This document shows positions 14,909-24,692 of a stretch of 64,000 nt of DNA, in pieces (positions within the stretch are counted from its first letter, which is position 1; every line of letters begins with the position of its first letter). Under the pieces are notes generated by a model, which saw only the letters and a program-made list of their open reading frames with translations, did no database searches and was not told the DNA's origin. The translations under genes and the position numbers were made by a program. Source of the DNA: VRUE01 sp963703175 (GTDB lineage Bacteria; Actinomycetota; Thermoleophilia; Solirubrobacterales; 70-9); the NCBI GenBank assembly GCA_963703175.1, contig OY969794.1, positions 1 to 64,000 on the forward strand, given 5' to 3'.

Positions 14909-16342
14909 ATGGTCCGCCCCCGCAACTGGCCGGTGCGATGGCGTCTGGCTGCGGTCTCCGCCGGCCTGACGCTGGCGATCCTGGTGCTATTCGGCGCGAT
15001 CATCGGCAATCTCGCCGCCCAGCGCGTCCGCGACGACTTCAACCGCGAGGTCAAGGGCGCCGTCACGACGCTCGCCTCGCAGGTCCGGATCGTCGACACG
15101 ATCACCAACACGCTGATCGCCGAAGAGCCCGACCTGGGCGACTTCGTCAGCCCCAACGACGCCTCGGCGCGAATCTACGACTCCCGCGGACAGGAACTCG
15201 ACGCCAGTCCGAACGCCGCGGAACTTGGCCCACCCACGCCCGGAATCAACGAAGTCGGAGATATACGGGTGGCGACCGTTGTCCTCCGCAGCCGCCAAAC
15301 CGGCCGCATCGCCGGCTATGTCCAGTACGGTCGTAACGAGCAGCATGTCGATTCGACCATTGGACGCATCTGGCTGTTTATTGCAGCGGGGGTGCTGGGC
15401 GCGACGTTGCTCGCCAGCTTCGCCGGCGTTGCAATTGCCCGCCGTGCGATGCGCCCAATCTCTTCCCTGACGGCCACGGCACGAACAATCGCCAACACCG
15501 GCGATCCCTCCAGCCACATGCCACAACCGCGCGTCGACGACGAGGTTGGCGAGCTGGCGAGGACGCTGGAGCAGATGCTGCGCTCACTCGACGCCGCACG
15601 CGCCGAGCGTGAAGCGGCGCTAAAGCGACAGCGCAAGTTCGTCGCCGACGCCTCACATGAGCTGCGCACCCCACTGACCAGCATCCTCGCCAACTTGGAG
15701 CTACTGCAGGCCTCACTCGAGAGCCCCGCTCAAGAGGAAGAGCGTGAAATGGTCGACTCGGCTCTGCGCTCATCTAGCCGCATGAGTCGGCTCGTCGGAG
15801 ACCTTCTTCTTCTCGCGCGTGCCGACGCCGGACGAATCGGCACCCGCACCCTTTGCGACCTTGCCGAAGCAGCGGGTCACGCCGCTGCCGAGGTCGCACC
15901 GACGATCGGCGAACGCCAGCTCGGGGTCGAGAACGAACACCCACTACCTGTCGATGGCAACGCCGACGAGCTGCACCGGATGGTCCTCAACCTGCTCGAC
16001 AACGCGGTTCGCCACACGCCCCCTGGCTCGACGATCGAGCTGCGACTAAGTGCTGAGGGAGGGTATGCGGTGGTCGAAGTTGGTGACGATGGCCCTGGAG
16101 TGCCGCCCGAGATGCGCGAGCAGATCTTTGATCGCTTTGTCCGCGGTGAAGGACCTGCCGATACGGCGGTTGGCGGCGGCAGCGGCCTCGGCCTCTCGAT
16201 CGTCAGCGCGGTCGCCAAATCACATGGCGGCAGGGCCGAAGTGACTAAGTCGAACCTGGGCGGCGCTCTCTTTCGGATCAGACTTCCCCTGCACAAGAGC
16301 CAGTCTGAGCAGAGAATTAACCCGACTTTAGACCGGCTTTAA
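14909..16342 (+). CDS. Sensor histidine kinase with HAMP domain
   Basis: A 477-residue membrane kinase. It has transmembrane segments near 12-35 and 153-175 around an extracytoplasmic sensor of about 115 residues. A HAMP domain follows (about 176-228), then the dimerisation/phosphoacceptor helix with H250 in FVADASHELRTPLTS. The ATPase domain has the N box (LLDNAVRHTPPGS), G1 (GDDGPGVP) and G2 (GGGSGLGLSIV). It pairs with the response regulator immediately upstream, with which it shares a transcript ending at the terminator at 16379-16423. Confidence 0.93.
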   Translation: MVRPRNWPVRWRLAAVSAGLTLAILVLFGAIIGNLAAQRVRDDFNREVKGAVTTLASQVRIVDTITNTLIAEEPDLGDFVSPNDASARIYDSRGQELDASPNAAELGPPTPGINEVGDIRVATVVLRSRQTGRIAGYVQYGRNEQHVDSTIGRIWLFIAAGVLGATLLASFAGVAIARRAMRPISSLTATARTIANTGDPSSHMPQPRVDDEVGELARTLEQMLRSLDAARAEREAALKRQRKFVADASHELRTPLTSILANLELLQASLESPAQEEEREMVDSALRSSSRMSRLVGDLLLLARADAGRIGTRTLCDLAEAAGHAAAEVAPTIGERQLGVENEHPLPVDGNADELHRMVLNLLDNAVRHTPPGSTIELRLSAEGGYAVVEVGDDGPGVPPEMREQIFDRFVRGEGPADTAVGGGSGLGLSIVSAVAKSHGGRAEVTKSNLGGALFRIRLPLHKSQSEQRINPTLDRL

Positions 16343-16378
16343 AAGCCAGGCTTAGCTTCCTCACTGGACGAGACACAA

Positions 16379-16423
16379 GGGCCCGCCGGTTCTCCCCAAC
16401 GCGACCGGCGGGCCCCTTTTTTT
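16379..16423 (+). terminator. Rho-independent terminator of the two-component operon
   Basis: A perfect 12-bp GC stem (GGGCCCGCCGGT at 16379-16390 with its complement at 16404-16415), a 13-nt loop and a run of seven T residues (16417-16423). It lies 37 bp after the kinase stop. The opposite strand lacks a matching T-run, so it should act mainly on the plus strand; it also separates this operon from the converging rnj gene. Confidence 0.9.
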
Positions 16424-16429
16424 GGTGCG

Positions 16430-18091
16430 TCAGACCTCGACGACGACCGGCAGGATCATCGGCCGGCTGCGCAACTTCTCGTAGACGAGCTTGGCGATCG
16501 CATCGTGGACGTCTTCTTGAATTAGGTGGACCTCGCGGGTGCCGGCCTCAGCAGCGTCCTCAAGCGAGTCCTCGACCACGTCCTTAAGCTCGTCGACCAG
16601 CGACTCCTCACCCTCCGGCAAGGCCACGCCTCGCACGATCACCTCGGGGTCGGCAACGACGCTGCCATCATCAGCCGAGACGGTCGCCACGACGATGAAG
16701 ATTCCGTCGGCGGAGATCTCGCGCCGGTCGCGCAACGCCACATCGTCGGGCTCGCCGACGTTGACGCCGTCGACGTAGACCACGCCCGCGTGGACCTCCT
16801 TGCCAAAGTCCGCGCCGTTGGCGTCGATCTCAAGCGGCAAGCCATTACGGCCTTGAAAGACGTTCTCCGGCTCAATCCCAACCGAGTGGGCGAGCGCAGC
16901 GTGCAGTCGCAGCCGCTGGTGGTCGCCATGGACAGGCATGACGTAGCGCGGTTTGGTCAGGTTGAGCATCAACTTCAGCTCCTCCTGCCAGCCGTGACCA
17001 GAGGCGTGGATCGGCGCCTCCTTGGCGGTCACGACCGAGGCGCCGATCTCGTAAATACGGTCGATCGTTTCGTTGACGGCGCGCTCGTTGCCGGGCACCG
17101 GAGTCGCCGAGAACACCACCGTGTCACCGGAATGCAGCTCGACGTCGCGATGATCGTTGTTCGCCATCCGCCGCAGGGCCGAGAGCGGCTCGCCCTGGCT
17201 GCCGGTTGAGATCACAATCACCTTCTCGTCGGGGAAGTCCTCGATCTCACGCGGTTGAATGAAGAGGCCGCTGGGCGCTTTGGCGATTCCCAGGTTGGAA
17301 GCGATGTTGAAGTTCTTACGCATAGAGCGACCGACCAGGGCGACCCGCCGGTCAAGCGCAACGGCGGCGTCGATCACCTGCTGCACACGATGGATGTTCG
17401 AAGCGAAGGAAGTGACGATGACCCGTCCCTCGCAGGCAGAGAAGGTCTCCAGTAACGCCGGCCCGACGCTCGACTCCGAGGGCGCGATCCCGGGCCGGTC
17501 GGCGTTAGTCGAGTCGCCACAGAGCAGCAGCAGGCCTTCACGACCGAGCTGAGCAAGCCGCGAGATATCAGCCGGGCGGCCGTCGACCGGGGTCTGGTCG
17601 AACTTGTAGTCGCCGGTCATCAACATCTTGCCGACCTCAGTGGTGAGAATGACGCCCCGCATATCGGGAATCGAGTGCGAGAGGTGTACGAGCTCGAGCT
17701 CGAAGGGACCGAGCTGCACCTTCTTCCCCGCCGGCAGCTCCTCCAGCGGTGCGTCCTTCAACTTGTGCTCGTCGAGCTTGGAGCGGACCATGCCAACCGT
17801 CAGCATGCCGCCATAAATCACCGGCGGCATACCTATCTCGCGCAACACATATGGCAGAGCGCCGACATGATCCTCGTGCCCGTGCGTCAGCACGATCGCT
17901 TCGATGTCGTCGACCCGGTCGCGCAAGTAAGAGAAGTCGGGCAGCACCAGGTCGATGCCGAGCATCTCTGGGGTCGGGAACATCAGCCCGGTGTCGACGA
18001 CGACGATCTTGCCGTCGTACTCGACCACGGTCATGTTCTTGCCGATCTCGCCCAGGCCACCGAGCGGCAGAACTCGCAACTTCGCCGCCAT
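16430..18091 (-). CDS. rnj: Ribonuclease J
   Basis: A 553-residue metallo-beta-lactamase/beta-CASP ribonuclease. The N-terminus is RVLPLGGLGEIGKNM. The zinc motif HGHEDH is at 70-75 (IVLTHGHEDHVGALP), with further ligands in HLSHSIPD and MTGDYKFD. The beta-CASP part holds VTSFASNIHRVQQ and APIHASGHGWQEEL, and MPVHGDHQRL follows. It degrades and matures RNA, with 5'-exonuclease and endonuclease activity in the family. It is the last gene of the long minus-strand run, 4 bp after dapA, a common actinobacterial linkage. Confidence 0.96.
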   Translation of the reverse strand: MAAKLRVLPLGGLGEIGKNMTVVEYDGKIVVVDTGLMFPTPEMLGIDLVLPDFSYLRDRVDDIEAIVLTHGHEDHVGALPYVLREIGMPPVIYGGMLTVGMVRSKLDEHKLKDAPLEELPAGKKVQLGPFELELVHLSHSIPDMRGVILTTEVGKMLMTGDYKFDQTPVDGRPADISRLAQLGREGLLLLCGDSTNADRPGIAPSESSVGPALLETFSACEGRVIVTSFASNIHRVQQVIDAAVALDRRVALVGRSMRKNFNIASNLGIAKAPSGLFIQPREIEDFPDEKVIVISTGSQGEPLSALRRMANNDHRDVELHSGDTVVFSATPVPGNERAVNETIDRIYEIGASVVTAKEAPIHASGHGWQEELKLMLNLTKPRYVMPVHGDHQRLRLHAALAHSVGIEPENVFQGRNGLPLEIDANGADFGKEVHAGVVYVDGVNVGEPDDVALRDRREISADGIFIVVATVSADDGSVVADPEVIVRGVALPEGEESLVDELKDVVEDSLEDAAEAGTREVHLIQEDVHDAIAKLVYEKLRSRPMILPVVVEV

Positions 18092-18095
18092 CGGG

Positions 18096-18971
18096 TTAGG
18101 AGACCACCGCTACGCCGACGGCATCCAGCGCCTCGCGAATCGTCGTGCGCTGCGCCTCATCGACTGGGACCATCGGCAAGCGCAGGGTTCCGGATGGGAT
18201 CAGGCCGGCGATCTCGAGCGCCGCCTTGAGCGGCATCGGGTTGGTGGTCACGGCCAAGGCCTCATACAGCGGCTTCAAGCCGACATCGATCTCGCGCGCA
18301 CGATCGAGATCTCCGCTCTGCGCGGCGTCCCACATCTCACGCATCTGGTCGCCGACCAGCTGGGAAGCGACGAGGATGCCGCCGGCCAGACCGAGCTCGA
18401 GCGTGCGCAGGAAGACATCGTCGTTGCCGGCCAGCACGGCGAGGCCCTCGATCGCACCAAGGTCATCGTCGTTGGCCTGCTTGACCGCGACCACACCGTC
18501 GATCCGGGCGATCTCGGCCAATTGCTCCGGCGGCACGTTGATCACCACGCGCGAGGGGATGTTGTAGGCGATCAGAGGTAGGCCGGGGACCGCCTCGGCA
18601 ATCGCTTCGAAATGGGCTTGCAGACCGACCGGGTTAGGCTTGTTGTAGTAAGGGGTGACGATCAGCGCGCCCGCGGCGCCGGCCTCGGCCGCGGCCTTGG
18701 TCAGCGCGATCGAGTGGCGGGTGTCGTTGGTGCCGGTGCCGCAGATCACCGTCGCCCGTTCGCCGATCTCGTCGACGATCGCCGCCAGCAGGCCGATGTG
18801 CTCGGCGTCGTCGAGGGTCGCCGCCTCGCCGCTCGAACCAGCAACGACGACGCCGTGGGAGCCATGCTCGACTAGGTGGGCCGCCAGCCGGCGCGCCGCC
18901 GCCTCGTCGACCGCCCCGTCCGGCTGGAAAGGCGTTGCCATCGCGGTTATGACCCCTCGGAAGTTACTCAT
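18096..18971 (-). CDS. dapA: 4-hydroxy-tetrahydrodipicolinate synthase
   Basis: A 291-residue class I aldolase that condenses pyruvate with aspartate semialdehyde in lysine/diaminopimelate synthesis. The Schiff-base lysine is K164 (GVVAVKQAND), with Tyr136 in LIAYNIPSR and the substrate motif GSSGEAATL. The ATG at 18971 (MSNFRGVITAMATPF) gives the family start; an upstream in-frame start at 19037 would add a non-homologous arm. It sits between an amidase gene and rnj, and dapB lies two genes upstream in the same run. Confidence 0.95.
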   Translation of the reverse strand: MSNFRGVITAMATPFQPDGAVDEAAARRLAAHLVEHGSHGVVVAGSSGEAATLDDAEHIGLLAAIVDEIGERATVICGTGTNDTRHSIALTKAAAEAGAAGALIVTPYYNKPNPVGLQAHFEAIAEAVPGLPLIAYNIPSRVVINVPPEQLAEIARIDGVVAVKQANDDDLGAIEGLAVLAGNDDVFLRTLELGLAGGILVASQLVGDQMREMWDAAQSGDLDRAREIDVGLKPLYEALAVTTNPMPLKAALEIAGLIPSGTLRLPMVPVDEAQRTTIREALDAVGVAVVS

Positions 18972-18993
18972 CGCTGGCAGGGTATCGATGGCG

Positions 18994-20436
18994 TCATGCG
19001 GCAAAGGTCGGCGCGGTGCGATCGGCCCACGGCACAACCTGCTCCAGTTGGGAAGCTACCCGCAGCAGCACGTCCTCACGCCCCAGCGGGGCAACGAGCT
19101 GAACGCCAACCGGCAGCCCGTCCTCACTCCAGTGCAGCGGCAGCGAGATCGCTGGCTGGCCGGTCGCGTTGAAGGCAGCGGTGAAGCAGCCGGCGAGAAA
19201 GGCGCGCTCGAAGGCGACCATTGGATCGGGCCCGGAGTCGTCGAAAGTGCCGAGCGGAGGTGGCGGCTCTCCCATGGTTGGCGACAAGAGCAGGTTGAAG
19301 CCGGACTCATGGATACCGGCGAACATGCGACTCATGATCTGGTGCTGACCGACTGCCTCCAGGTACTCGCCGGCGCTGCGCTGGCGCCCGATCTCAGCCA
19401 GGGCCCAGGTCAACGGCTCGACGTCGTCGGGGCCGATCGGCTGGCCGCCGATAATGCCGAGTTGATCGAGCGTCGACGCCTGACCAGCCGCCCAGCGCAC
19501 CAGGAAAGGCTCGACCATGTCGATGCTCTGCAACATGCTCAGGTCCGGTTGCTCAACCGTGTGACCGCAGCCTTCCAGCACCTTCGCCGCGCCCTGCGCC
19601 GCGGCCACGACCTCGAGGTCGGCGTCCTGCTCGATCACGGTTTCGGTCAAGAGCGCGATCCGCAATTTGCCAGGGTCGGCGCCGACCTCCTCGGTGTATG
19701 GGCGCAGTGGCGGTGGGGCGACGTAGGGATCGCCGGGAGCCGGGCCATGCACGGCCTCAAGCAGCGCCGCGGTATCCCGAACGGAGCGCGAGACGCAGAG
19801 CTCCGCGGTCAGACCCGACATGAAGTCACCGGCGATCGGGCCCTCGCTGGTCCGTTGGCGACTCGGCTTGAGTCCGACCAAACCGCAGTTGGAGGCCGGG
19901 ATGCGAATTGAGCCGCCGCCGTCGTTGGCGTGCGCCATCGGCAGCATTCCCGCCGCGACTGCCGCGGCGGAGCCGCCGCTCGAACCACCCGCCGTGCGCT
20001 CTAGGTCCCAGGGGTTGCGCGTCGCGCCGTAGGCGCGCGGCTCGGTCGTCGGCAGGATGCCGAGCTCGGGACAGCTCGTCTTGCCGATCGTGACCAGCCC
20101 GGCCGCGCGAAAACGCTGTGCCAGGTAGGTGTCCACCGGGGCGCGAAAGTCGCGTTCCTTGAGGTAGTTCATGCCCAGGTGCAGTGGCTGGCCGGCGAAG
20201 GCAGCGCCGAGGTCCTTGAGCAAGAAGGGGACCCCCTTGAATGGGCCATCAGGGAGCTCACCGCGAGCCGCCTCCAACCCCTCCTCGAAGAGGGGGTGGA
20301 TGACCGCGTTGACATCACCGTTGATCGCTTCGACTCGAGCGATCGCGGCCTCGACTAACTCCACGGGCGTCGCCTCGCCGTTGCGGACCAACTCAGCCTG
20401 GGCGGTCGCGTCGAGGCGCGCCAGCTCGTCGCTCAT
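18994..20436 (-). CDS. Amidase (amidase-signature family)
   Basis: A 480-residue amidase-signature enzyme with the Ser-cisSer-Lys triad: Lys in GVPFLLKDLG, and the serines in GGSSGGSAAAVAAGM and DGGGSIRIPAS. The length and the C-terminal AFNATGQPAISLPLHWSEDGLPVGVQLVA are typical. The substrate is unclear. It lies between dapB and dapA, 9 bp after dapB, which could mean a role with amino-acid or cell-wall amides, but the family is broad. It is not obviously GatA, because gatB and gatC are absent nearby. Confidence 0.9.
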   Translation of the reverse strand: MSDELARLDATAQAELVRNGEATPVELVEAAIARVEAINGDVNAVIHPLFEEGLEAARGELPDGPFKGVPFLLKDLGAAFAGQPLHLGMNYLKERDFRAPVDTYLAQRFRAAGLVTIGKTSCPELGILPTTEPRAYGATRNPWDLERTAGGSSGGSAAAVAAGMLPMAHANDGGGSIRIPASNCGLVGLKPSRQRTSEGPIAGDFMSGLTAELCVSRSVRDTAALLEAVHGPAPGDPYVAPPPLRPYTEEVGADPGKLRIALLTETVIEQDADLEVVAAAQGAAKVLEGCGHTVEQPDLSMLQSIDMVEPFLVRWAAGQASTLDQLGIIGGQPIGPDDVEPLTWALAEIGRQRSAGEYLEAVGQHQIMSRMFAGIHESGFNLLLSPTMGEPPPPLGTFDDSGPDPMVAFERAFLAGCFTAAFNATGQPAISLPLHWSEDGLPVGVQLVAPLGREDVLLRVASQLEQVVPWADRTAPTFAA

Positions 20437-20445
20437 CGCATGAAC

Positions 20446-21111
20446 CTACAACAGCTTCTCGAGGCCGACCGTGAAGCGGTCGGGCAGTTCGGCAACCCTG
20501 CGTACCGCCAGGACGACACCGGGCATGAAGGAGACGCGATCGATCGAGTCATGGCGGATCGAGAGCGTCTGCCCCTCGCCGCCGAAGATCACTTCCTGGT
20601 GGGCGACCAGCCCCGGCAGCCGCACCGAGTGGATCGGCTCGTGGACATTGCCACCGGCGGCGTCGATCAGCTCGGCCGTCCGCTTTGCCGTACCGGAAGG
20701 CGCGTCGAGCTTGCGGTCGTGGTGCAACTCGACGATCTCGCACTCGGGCATGTGCTTGGCGATCGCCTGAGCCGCCTCCATCAGCAGCACGGCCCCAATC
20801 GCGAAGTTGGGCGCCACAAAGCAGTTGGCCTCGGCGGCCTCGGCGGCGGCGCGAAGAGCATCGAGGTCGAACCCCGTCGTGCCGAGGACGACGTGCACCC
20901 CAGCGTCAAGGCAGGCCTTGGCGTTGTCGAGCGCCGTGTCGGGTCGGCTGAAATCGACGACCACGTCGACCTTGCGGAGCACGCTCTCCAGCTCGATGCC
21001 GAGCGCCGGGTCGGCCTTGGCCGCGAGCTCCAGCCCGTCGGCCGCCTCGACGGCGGCGCAGACCGTGCTCCCCATCCTTCCGGCAGCGCCGGAGACGCCA
21101 ACGCGGATCAC
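20446..21111 (-). CDS. dapB: 4-hydroxy-tetrahydrodipicolinate reductase (short)
   Basis: A 221-residue NAD(P)H-dependent reductase, the second lysine/diaminopimelate-pathway step after DapA. The Rossmann motif is VGVSGAAGRMGS, and VLGTTGF and APNFAIGAVLL follow. The active-site signature is ELHHDRKLDAPSGTA. It is shorter than the usual 240-270 residues, the loss being mainly in loops, while catalytic blocks are intact. It overlaps the upstream peptidase gene by 4 bp (ATGA). Confidence 0.94.
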   Translation of the reverse strand: MIRVGVSGAAGRMGSTVCAAVEAADGLELAAKADPALGIELESVLRKVDVVVDFSRPDTALDNAKACLDAGVHVVLGTTGFDLDALRAAAEAAEANCFVAPNFAIGAVLLMEAAQAIAKHMPECEIVELHHDRKLDAPSGTAKRTAELIDAAGGNVHEPIHSVRLPGLVAHQEVIFGGEGQTLSIRHDSIDRVSFMPGVVLAVRRVAELPDRFTVGLEKLL

Positions 21112-22379
21112 GCCGCGGCCAGCTCCTCTGAAACCGGCGCCAAAGCCTTGCGGAAGCAGTCCTCGTCGCGACCAACGCAGGCTGCCGAGAGCCGCTCGGC
21201 GGCGTAGAGCTCGCTCGCCAGCTCGCTCAGCTCCTCGACGCTCACCGCGTCGACCTTGGCCAGCATCGAGTCGAGGCTTTCGATCGGCAGGTTGAACAGG
21301 GTCGCCCGCGAGATCCGCGACATCCGCGCCGCGGTCGACTCCGACGAGAGGACGAGGCGACCCTTGACATTCTCCTTCGCCCGGGACAGCTCGTCGGCGG
21401 AAACGGGCTCGCTGCGCAGCCGTGCCAGCTCAGCGCCGATCACCGCACAGGCTTCCTCGACGTTGTCCTCGCGCGTGCCGACGTAGGTCGCCACCAGTCC
21501 GGAATCGGTGTACTGCTCGTTGTAGGAGCCAACCGAGTAAGCGAGCCCACGCTTCTCGCGCACCTCGCGGAAGAGCCGAGAAGAAGTCGAGCCGCCGAAG
21601 ATCGAGTCGAGCACGGCGAGCCCGTAGCGGCGCTCGTCGTCGCGGACGATCCCAGGCGCGCCGAAACAGATGTGGTACTGCTCGGTGTCCTTCGGATAGA
21701 AGTGCAGCCGCGCCTCGGCCGACGCGGCAACCGCAGTCGCCCCGTCTCCTCCGTCGGGCGGCGAAACCAACCGCTCGGCAAGGGCAACTATGCGCTCGTG
21801 GTCGAGGTGACCGGCGGCGCCGACGACCACGTTGGCGCCGGTATAGCGATCGCCGCGGTAGGCCTCGATGTCTGGAACCGGGATCGAAGAGATGACCTCA
21901 GCCTCGCCGAGCACACGGCGACCCAACGGGTGCTCGCCGAAGACTGCGCCGGCGAGGATGTCGTGGACGCGGTCCTGCGGCTCGTCCTCGTACATCGCGA
22001 TCTCCTCCAGCACCACATCGCGCTCAGAGTTGATGTCGGGATAGGTCGGTGCCAGCAGCATCTCCGCCAGCAGGTCGAAGACCTCCTCGGTGTGCTCGTC
22101 GAGGAAGCGGGCGTGCAGATGGGTGGTCTCCTTGCCGGTCGCGGCGTTGACCGAGGCGCCAAGCCCGTCAAAAAGCTCGGAGATCTCGATCGCCGAGTAA
22201 CGCGCCGTACCCTTGAACAGCAGGTGCTCGAGGAAGTGCGAGACGCCTGCCTGGGCCGGCGTCTCGTTCCTCGAACCGGTGCGAACCCAGAGCCCAAGCG
22301 CCACGGATCGGACCGAGGGAACCTCCTCGGTCACGACCCGGGCGCCCGAGCTGAGCTCGGTTAGCTGCGCAGTGCTCAA
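21108..22379 (-). CDS. M16-family zinc peptidase
   Basis: A 423-residue pitrilysin/processing-peptidase-like protein. The inverted zinc motif is HFLEH (H48, E51, H52) in GVSHFLEHLLFKGT, with the third ligand in the SERDVVLEEIAMYEDEP block. The C-terminal half has GGSTSSRLFREVREKRGLAYSVGS, typical of the R/Y pair region. It is a catalytically complete B-type subunit. Position directly after pnp is common in actinobacteria and Firmicutes; the substrate is unknown. Confidence 0.93.
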   Translation of the reverse strand: MSTAQLTELSSGARVVTEEVPSVRSVALGLWVRTGSRNETPAQAGVSHFLEHLLFKGTARYSAIEISELFDGLGASVNAATGKETTHLHARFLDEHTEEVFDLLAEMLLAPTYPDINSERDVVLEEIAMYEDEPQDRVHDILAGAVFGEHPLGRRVLGEAEVISSIPVPDIEAYRGDRYTGANVVVGAAGHLDHERIVALAERLVSPPDGGDGATAVAASAEARLHFYPKDTEQYHICFGAPGIVRDDERRYGLAVLDSIFGGSTSSRLFREVREKRGLAYSVGSYNEQYTDSGLVATYVGTREDNVEEACAVIGAELARLRSEPVSADELSRAKENVKGRLVLSSESTAARMSRISRATLFNLPIESLDSMLAKVDAVSVEELSELASELYAAERLSAACVGRDEDCFRKALAPVSEELAAA

Positions 22380-22382
22380 CGG

Positions 22383-24629
22383 CTAATCGCGCCGCTCGCG
22401 CTCGCGCCGACGGCCGCCGCCCCCACCGCCGCGGCCACCGCGATCGCGGTCACCGCCATTACGGCGTGGGCCACCGTCGCCGGACCCGACCGAAGCCAGC
22501 TCCTCAGGCGATTTGCCTGCCACCGACGGGTCATCGGAGAGGCGCAGGCCGATCCGACCGCGCTCGCGGTCGACCTCGACCACGGTGACGTCGATCACGT
22601 CGCCGGAGCTAAGCACGTCATCGACTGAGTCGACCCTCTCACCGGGCTTTACGTTGGAGATGTGCAGCAGGCCGTCGGTGCCCTTGACCAACTCGACGAA
22701 AGCGCCGAAGGTGGTCGTCTTCACCACTTTGGCGGCTGGGTACTTGTCGCCGATCTCGGCCTCCTTGGTCATCGACTCGATCCGTGCCACGCAGGCTTCG
22801 ACCAGTTCGCCAGTCGGGGCGTAGATCCGGATCGTGCCGTCGTCCTCGACGTCGATTTCGGCTTCGAACTCCTCGCACAGGGCGCGGATCGTTTCGCCGC
22901 CTTTGCCGATCACGGCGCCGATCTTCTCCTGATCGATCTTGATTGCCTCAATCCGCGGCGCGTGCTTGGAAAGCGTCTCGCGCGGGCCGTCGATCGCTTC
23001 GGCCATCTTGCCGAGGATGAACTGGCGACCCTTATTTGCCTGCTCGAGCGCGTCGGTGAGAATCTCGAAGGTCACACCGGTGATCTTGATGTCCATCTGC
23101 AGGGCGGTAATCCCGTCCGCAGTGCCGGCGACCTTGAAGTCCATATCGCCGAGGTGATCCTCGACACCAGCGATATCGGTGAGGACGATGTAGTCGTCGC
23201 CCTCCTTGATCAGGCCCATAGCGACGCCGGCGACCGGTGCGGTGACAGGCACGCCCGCGGCCTGCAGCGCCATTGAAGAGGCGCAGACCGAGCCCATCGA
23301 GGAGGAGCCGTTGGACTCAAGCGTCTCCGAGACGACTCGGATCACGTAGGGAAAGTCCTCTTCGCTGGGGACCGTGGCGACCAGGGCCCGCTCGGCGAGC
23401 GCACCGTGGCCGATGTCCCGCCGCTTGGGGCCGCGCATGAAGCCGGCCTCTCCCACTGAGAAGGGCGGGAAGTTGTAGTGGTGCCAGAATTTTTTCGACG
23501 TCTCCAGGCCGAGCGTGTCGATCCGCATGTCCATGCGGGTCGTGCCAAGTGCGGCGTTGGAGAGGATCTGGGTCTCACCGCGGGTGAACAAGGCTGAGCC
23601 GTGCACGCGCGGCGAGACGTCGACCTCGCACTCGATCGGCCGGATCTCGTCCTGAGCACGGCCGTCGGGGCGCTTCTTGTCGACCGCAATCGCCTTACGG
23701 ATCGTGTCCTTCTCGATCGAGCCAAAGGCTGCCTTGACTTCGGCCGCCTGCTTCTCGTCGGTCTCGCCGTCGGCGGACTCAGGCGCGTATTTGGCGACAA
23801 CCTCGTCCTTGACCTTGTCGATCGCCTCGTAGCGCTCGAGCTTGCCTTCGGTGGCGATCGCGTCGACCAGCGCCTGGCCGTGTGAGGAGCGAATGTCGCT
23901 GATCAGACCCTCGTCGATCGACGGCGCCTCCACCTCGATCTTCTCCTTGCCGGCCTTCTGCTGCAGCTCCTCCATCGCGGCGACGAGCTTCTTGATCTCG
24001 CCGTGGGCGATGTCGAGCGCGTCGAGGATCTCCTGCTCGGTGACGCCGCTGGCGCCAGCCTCGACCATCAGGATCGCCTCGCTGGTGCCAGCGACGATCA
24101 GGTCGAGGTCGAGCTCGGCGTGATCCTCCTCAGAGGGGTTGACGACGAAGTCGCCATCCAGTTTGCCGATGCGCACCGCGCCGACGTGATCGGCGACGGG
24201 GACCGGGGAGATCGCCAGCGCCGCTGAGGCGCCGTTCATCGCGAGGACGTCGTAAGGGTTGACCTGGTCGACCGACATCGGGATCGCCACCAGCTGGGTC
24301 TCGTAGTGCCAGCCCTTGGGGAAGAGCGGGCGGATCGGCCGGTCGATCATGCGCGCGGTCAGCGTCGCCTTCTCACTGGATTTACCCTCGCGACGGAAGA
24401 ACGAGCCGGGGATTTTGCCCGCGGCGTACATGCGCTCCTCGATGTCAACGGTGAGGGGAAGAAAGTCCACGTCGCGCAGGCTGCCCACGGTTGCGGTGCA
24501 GAGCACCATGGTGTCGCCGGCCTGGACTACGACCGCGCCGCCCGCCTGCTTTGCGAGTTTTCCGGTCTCGAAGGAAATCTGGCTGTCGCCGATGTCCGCC
24601 GAGACGCGGGTTACGTCAAACATGCTCAT
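22383..24629 (-). CDS. pnp: Polyribonucleotide nucleotidyltransferase (PNPase)
   Basis: A 748-residue phosphorolytic 3'-exoribonuclease. It has two RNase PH domains separated by a helical linker (second core: RPDGRAQDEIRPIECEVD, FTRGETQ, GSSSMGSVCASSMAL), then a KH domain (IGAVIGKGGETIRALCEE) and an S1 domain (VVKTTTFGAFVELVKGTDGLLHIS). It ends in a Gly/Arg-rich tail. GGAGGT lies 11 nt before the ATG at 24629, a strong ribosome-binding site; another ATG two codons in is possible. It is separated from rpsO by the peroxiredoxin and DsbA-like genes, an unusual insertion into the common rpsO-pnp pair. Confidence 0.96.
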   Translation of the reverse strand: MSMFDVTRVSADIGDSQISFETGKLAKQAGGAVVVQAGDTMVLCTATVGSLRDVDFLPLTVDIEERMYAAGKIPGSFFRREGKSSEKATLTARMIDRPIRPLFPKGWHYETQLVAIPMSVDQVNPYDVLAMNGASAALAISPVPVADHVGAVRIGKLDGDFVVNPSEEDHAELDLDLIVAGTSEAILMVEAGASGVTEQEILDALDIAHGEIKKLVAAMEELQQKAGKEKIEVEAPSIDEGLISDIRSSHGQALVDAIATEGKLERYEAIDKVKDEVVAKYAPESADGETDEKQAAEVKAAFGSIEKDTIRKAIAVDKKRPDGRAQDEIRPIECEVDVSPRVHGSALFTRGETQILSNAALGTTRMDMRIDTLGLETSKKFWHHYNFPPFSVGEAGFMRGPKRRDIGHGALAERALVATVPSEEDFPYVIRVVSETLESNGSSSMGSVCASSMALQAAGVPVTAPVAGVAMGLIKEGDDYIVLTDIAGVEDHLGDMDFKVAGTADGITALQMDIKITGVTFEILTDALEQANKGRQFILGKMAEAIDGPRETLSKHAPRIEAIKIDQEKIGAVIGKGGETIRALCEEFEAEIDVEDDGTIRIYAPTGELVEACVARIESMTKEAEIGDKYPAAKVVKTTTFGAFVELVKGTDGLLHISNVKPGERVDSVDDVLSSGDVIDVTVVEVDRERGRIGLRLSDDPSVAGKSPEELASVGSGDGGPRRNGGDRDRGGRGGGGGGRRRERERRD

Positions 24630-24692
24630 TTAGTTGTCCTACCTCCGGCCACCCGGATGGCGGCCATTTGCTTTCAGAACTCTCGTTCTCTT

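Noticed and set aside
16379..16423. Terminator serving rnj as well
   Set aside because: The minus strand after the stem lacks a T-run, so only plus-strand termination is supported.
24630..24692. Hairpin between the DsbA-like gene and pnp as a terminator
   Set aside because: Only a short GGCC-based stem without a T-run; pnp has a strong ribosome-binding site and appears co-transcribed.
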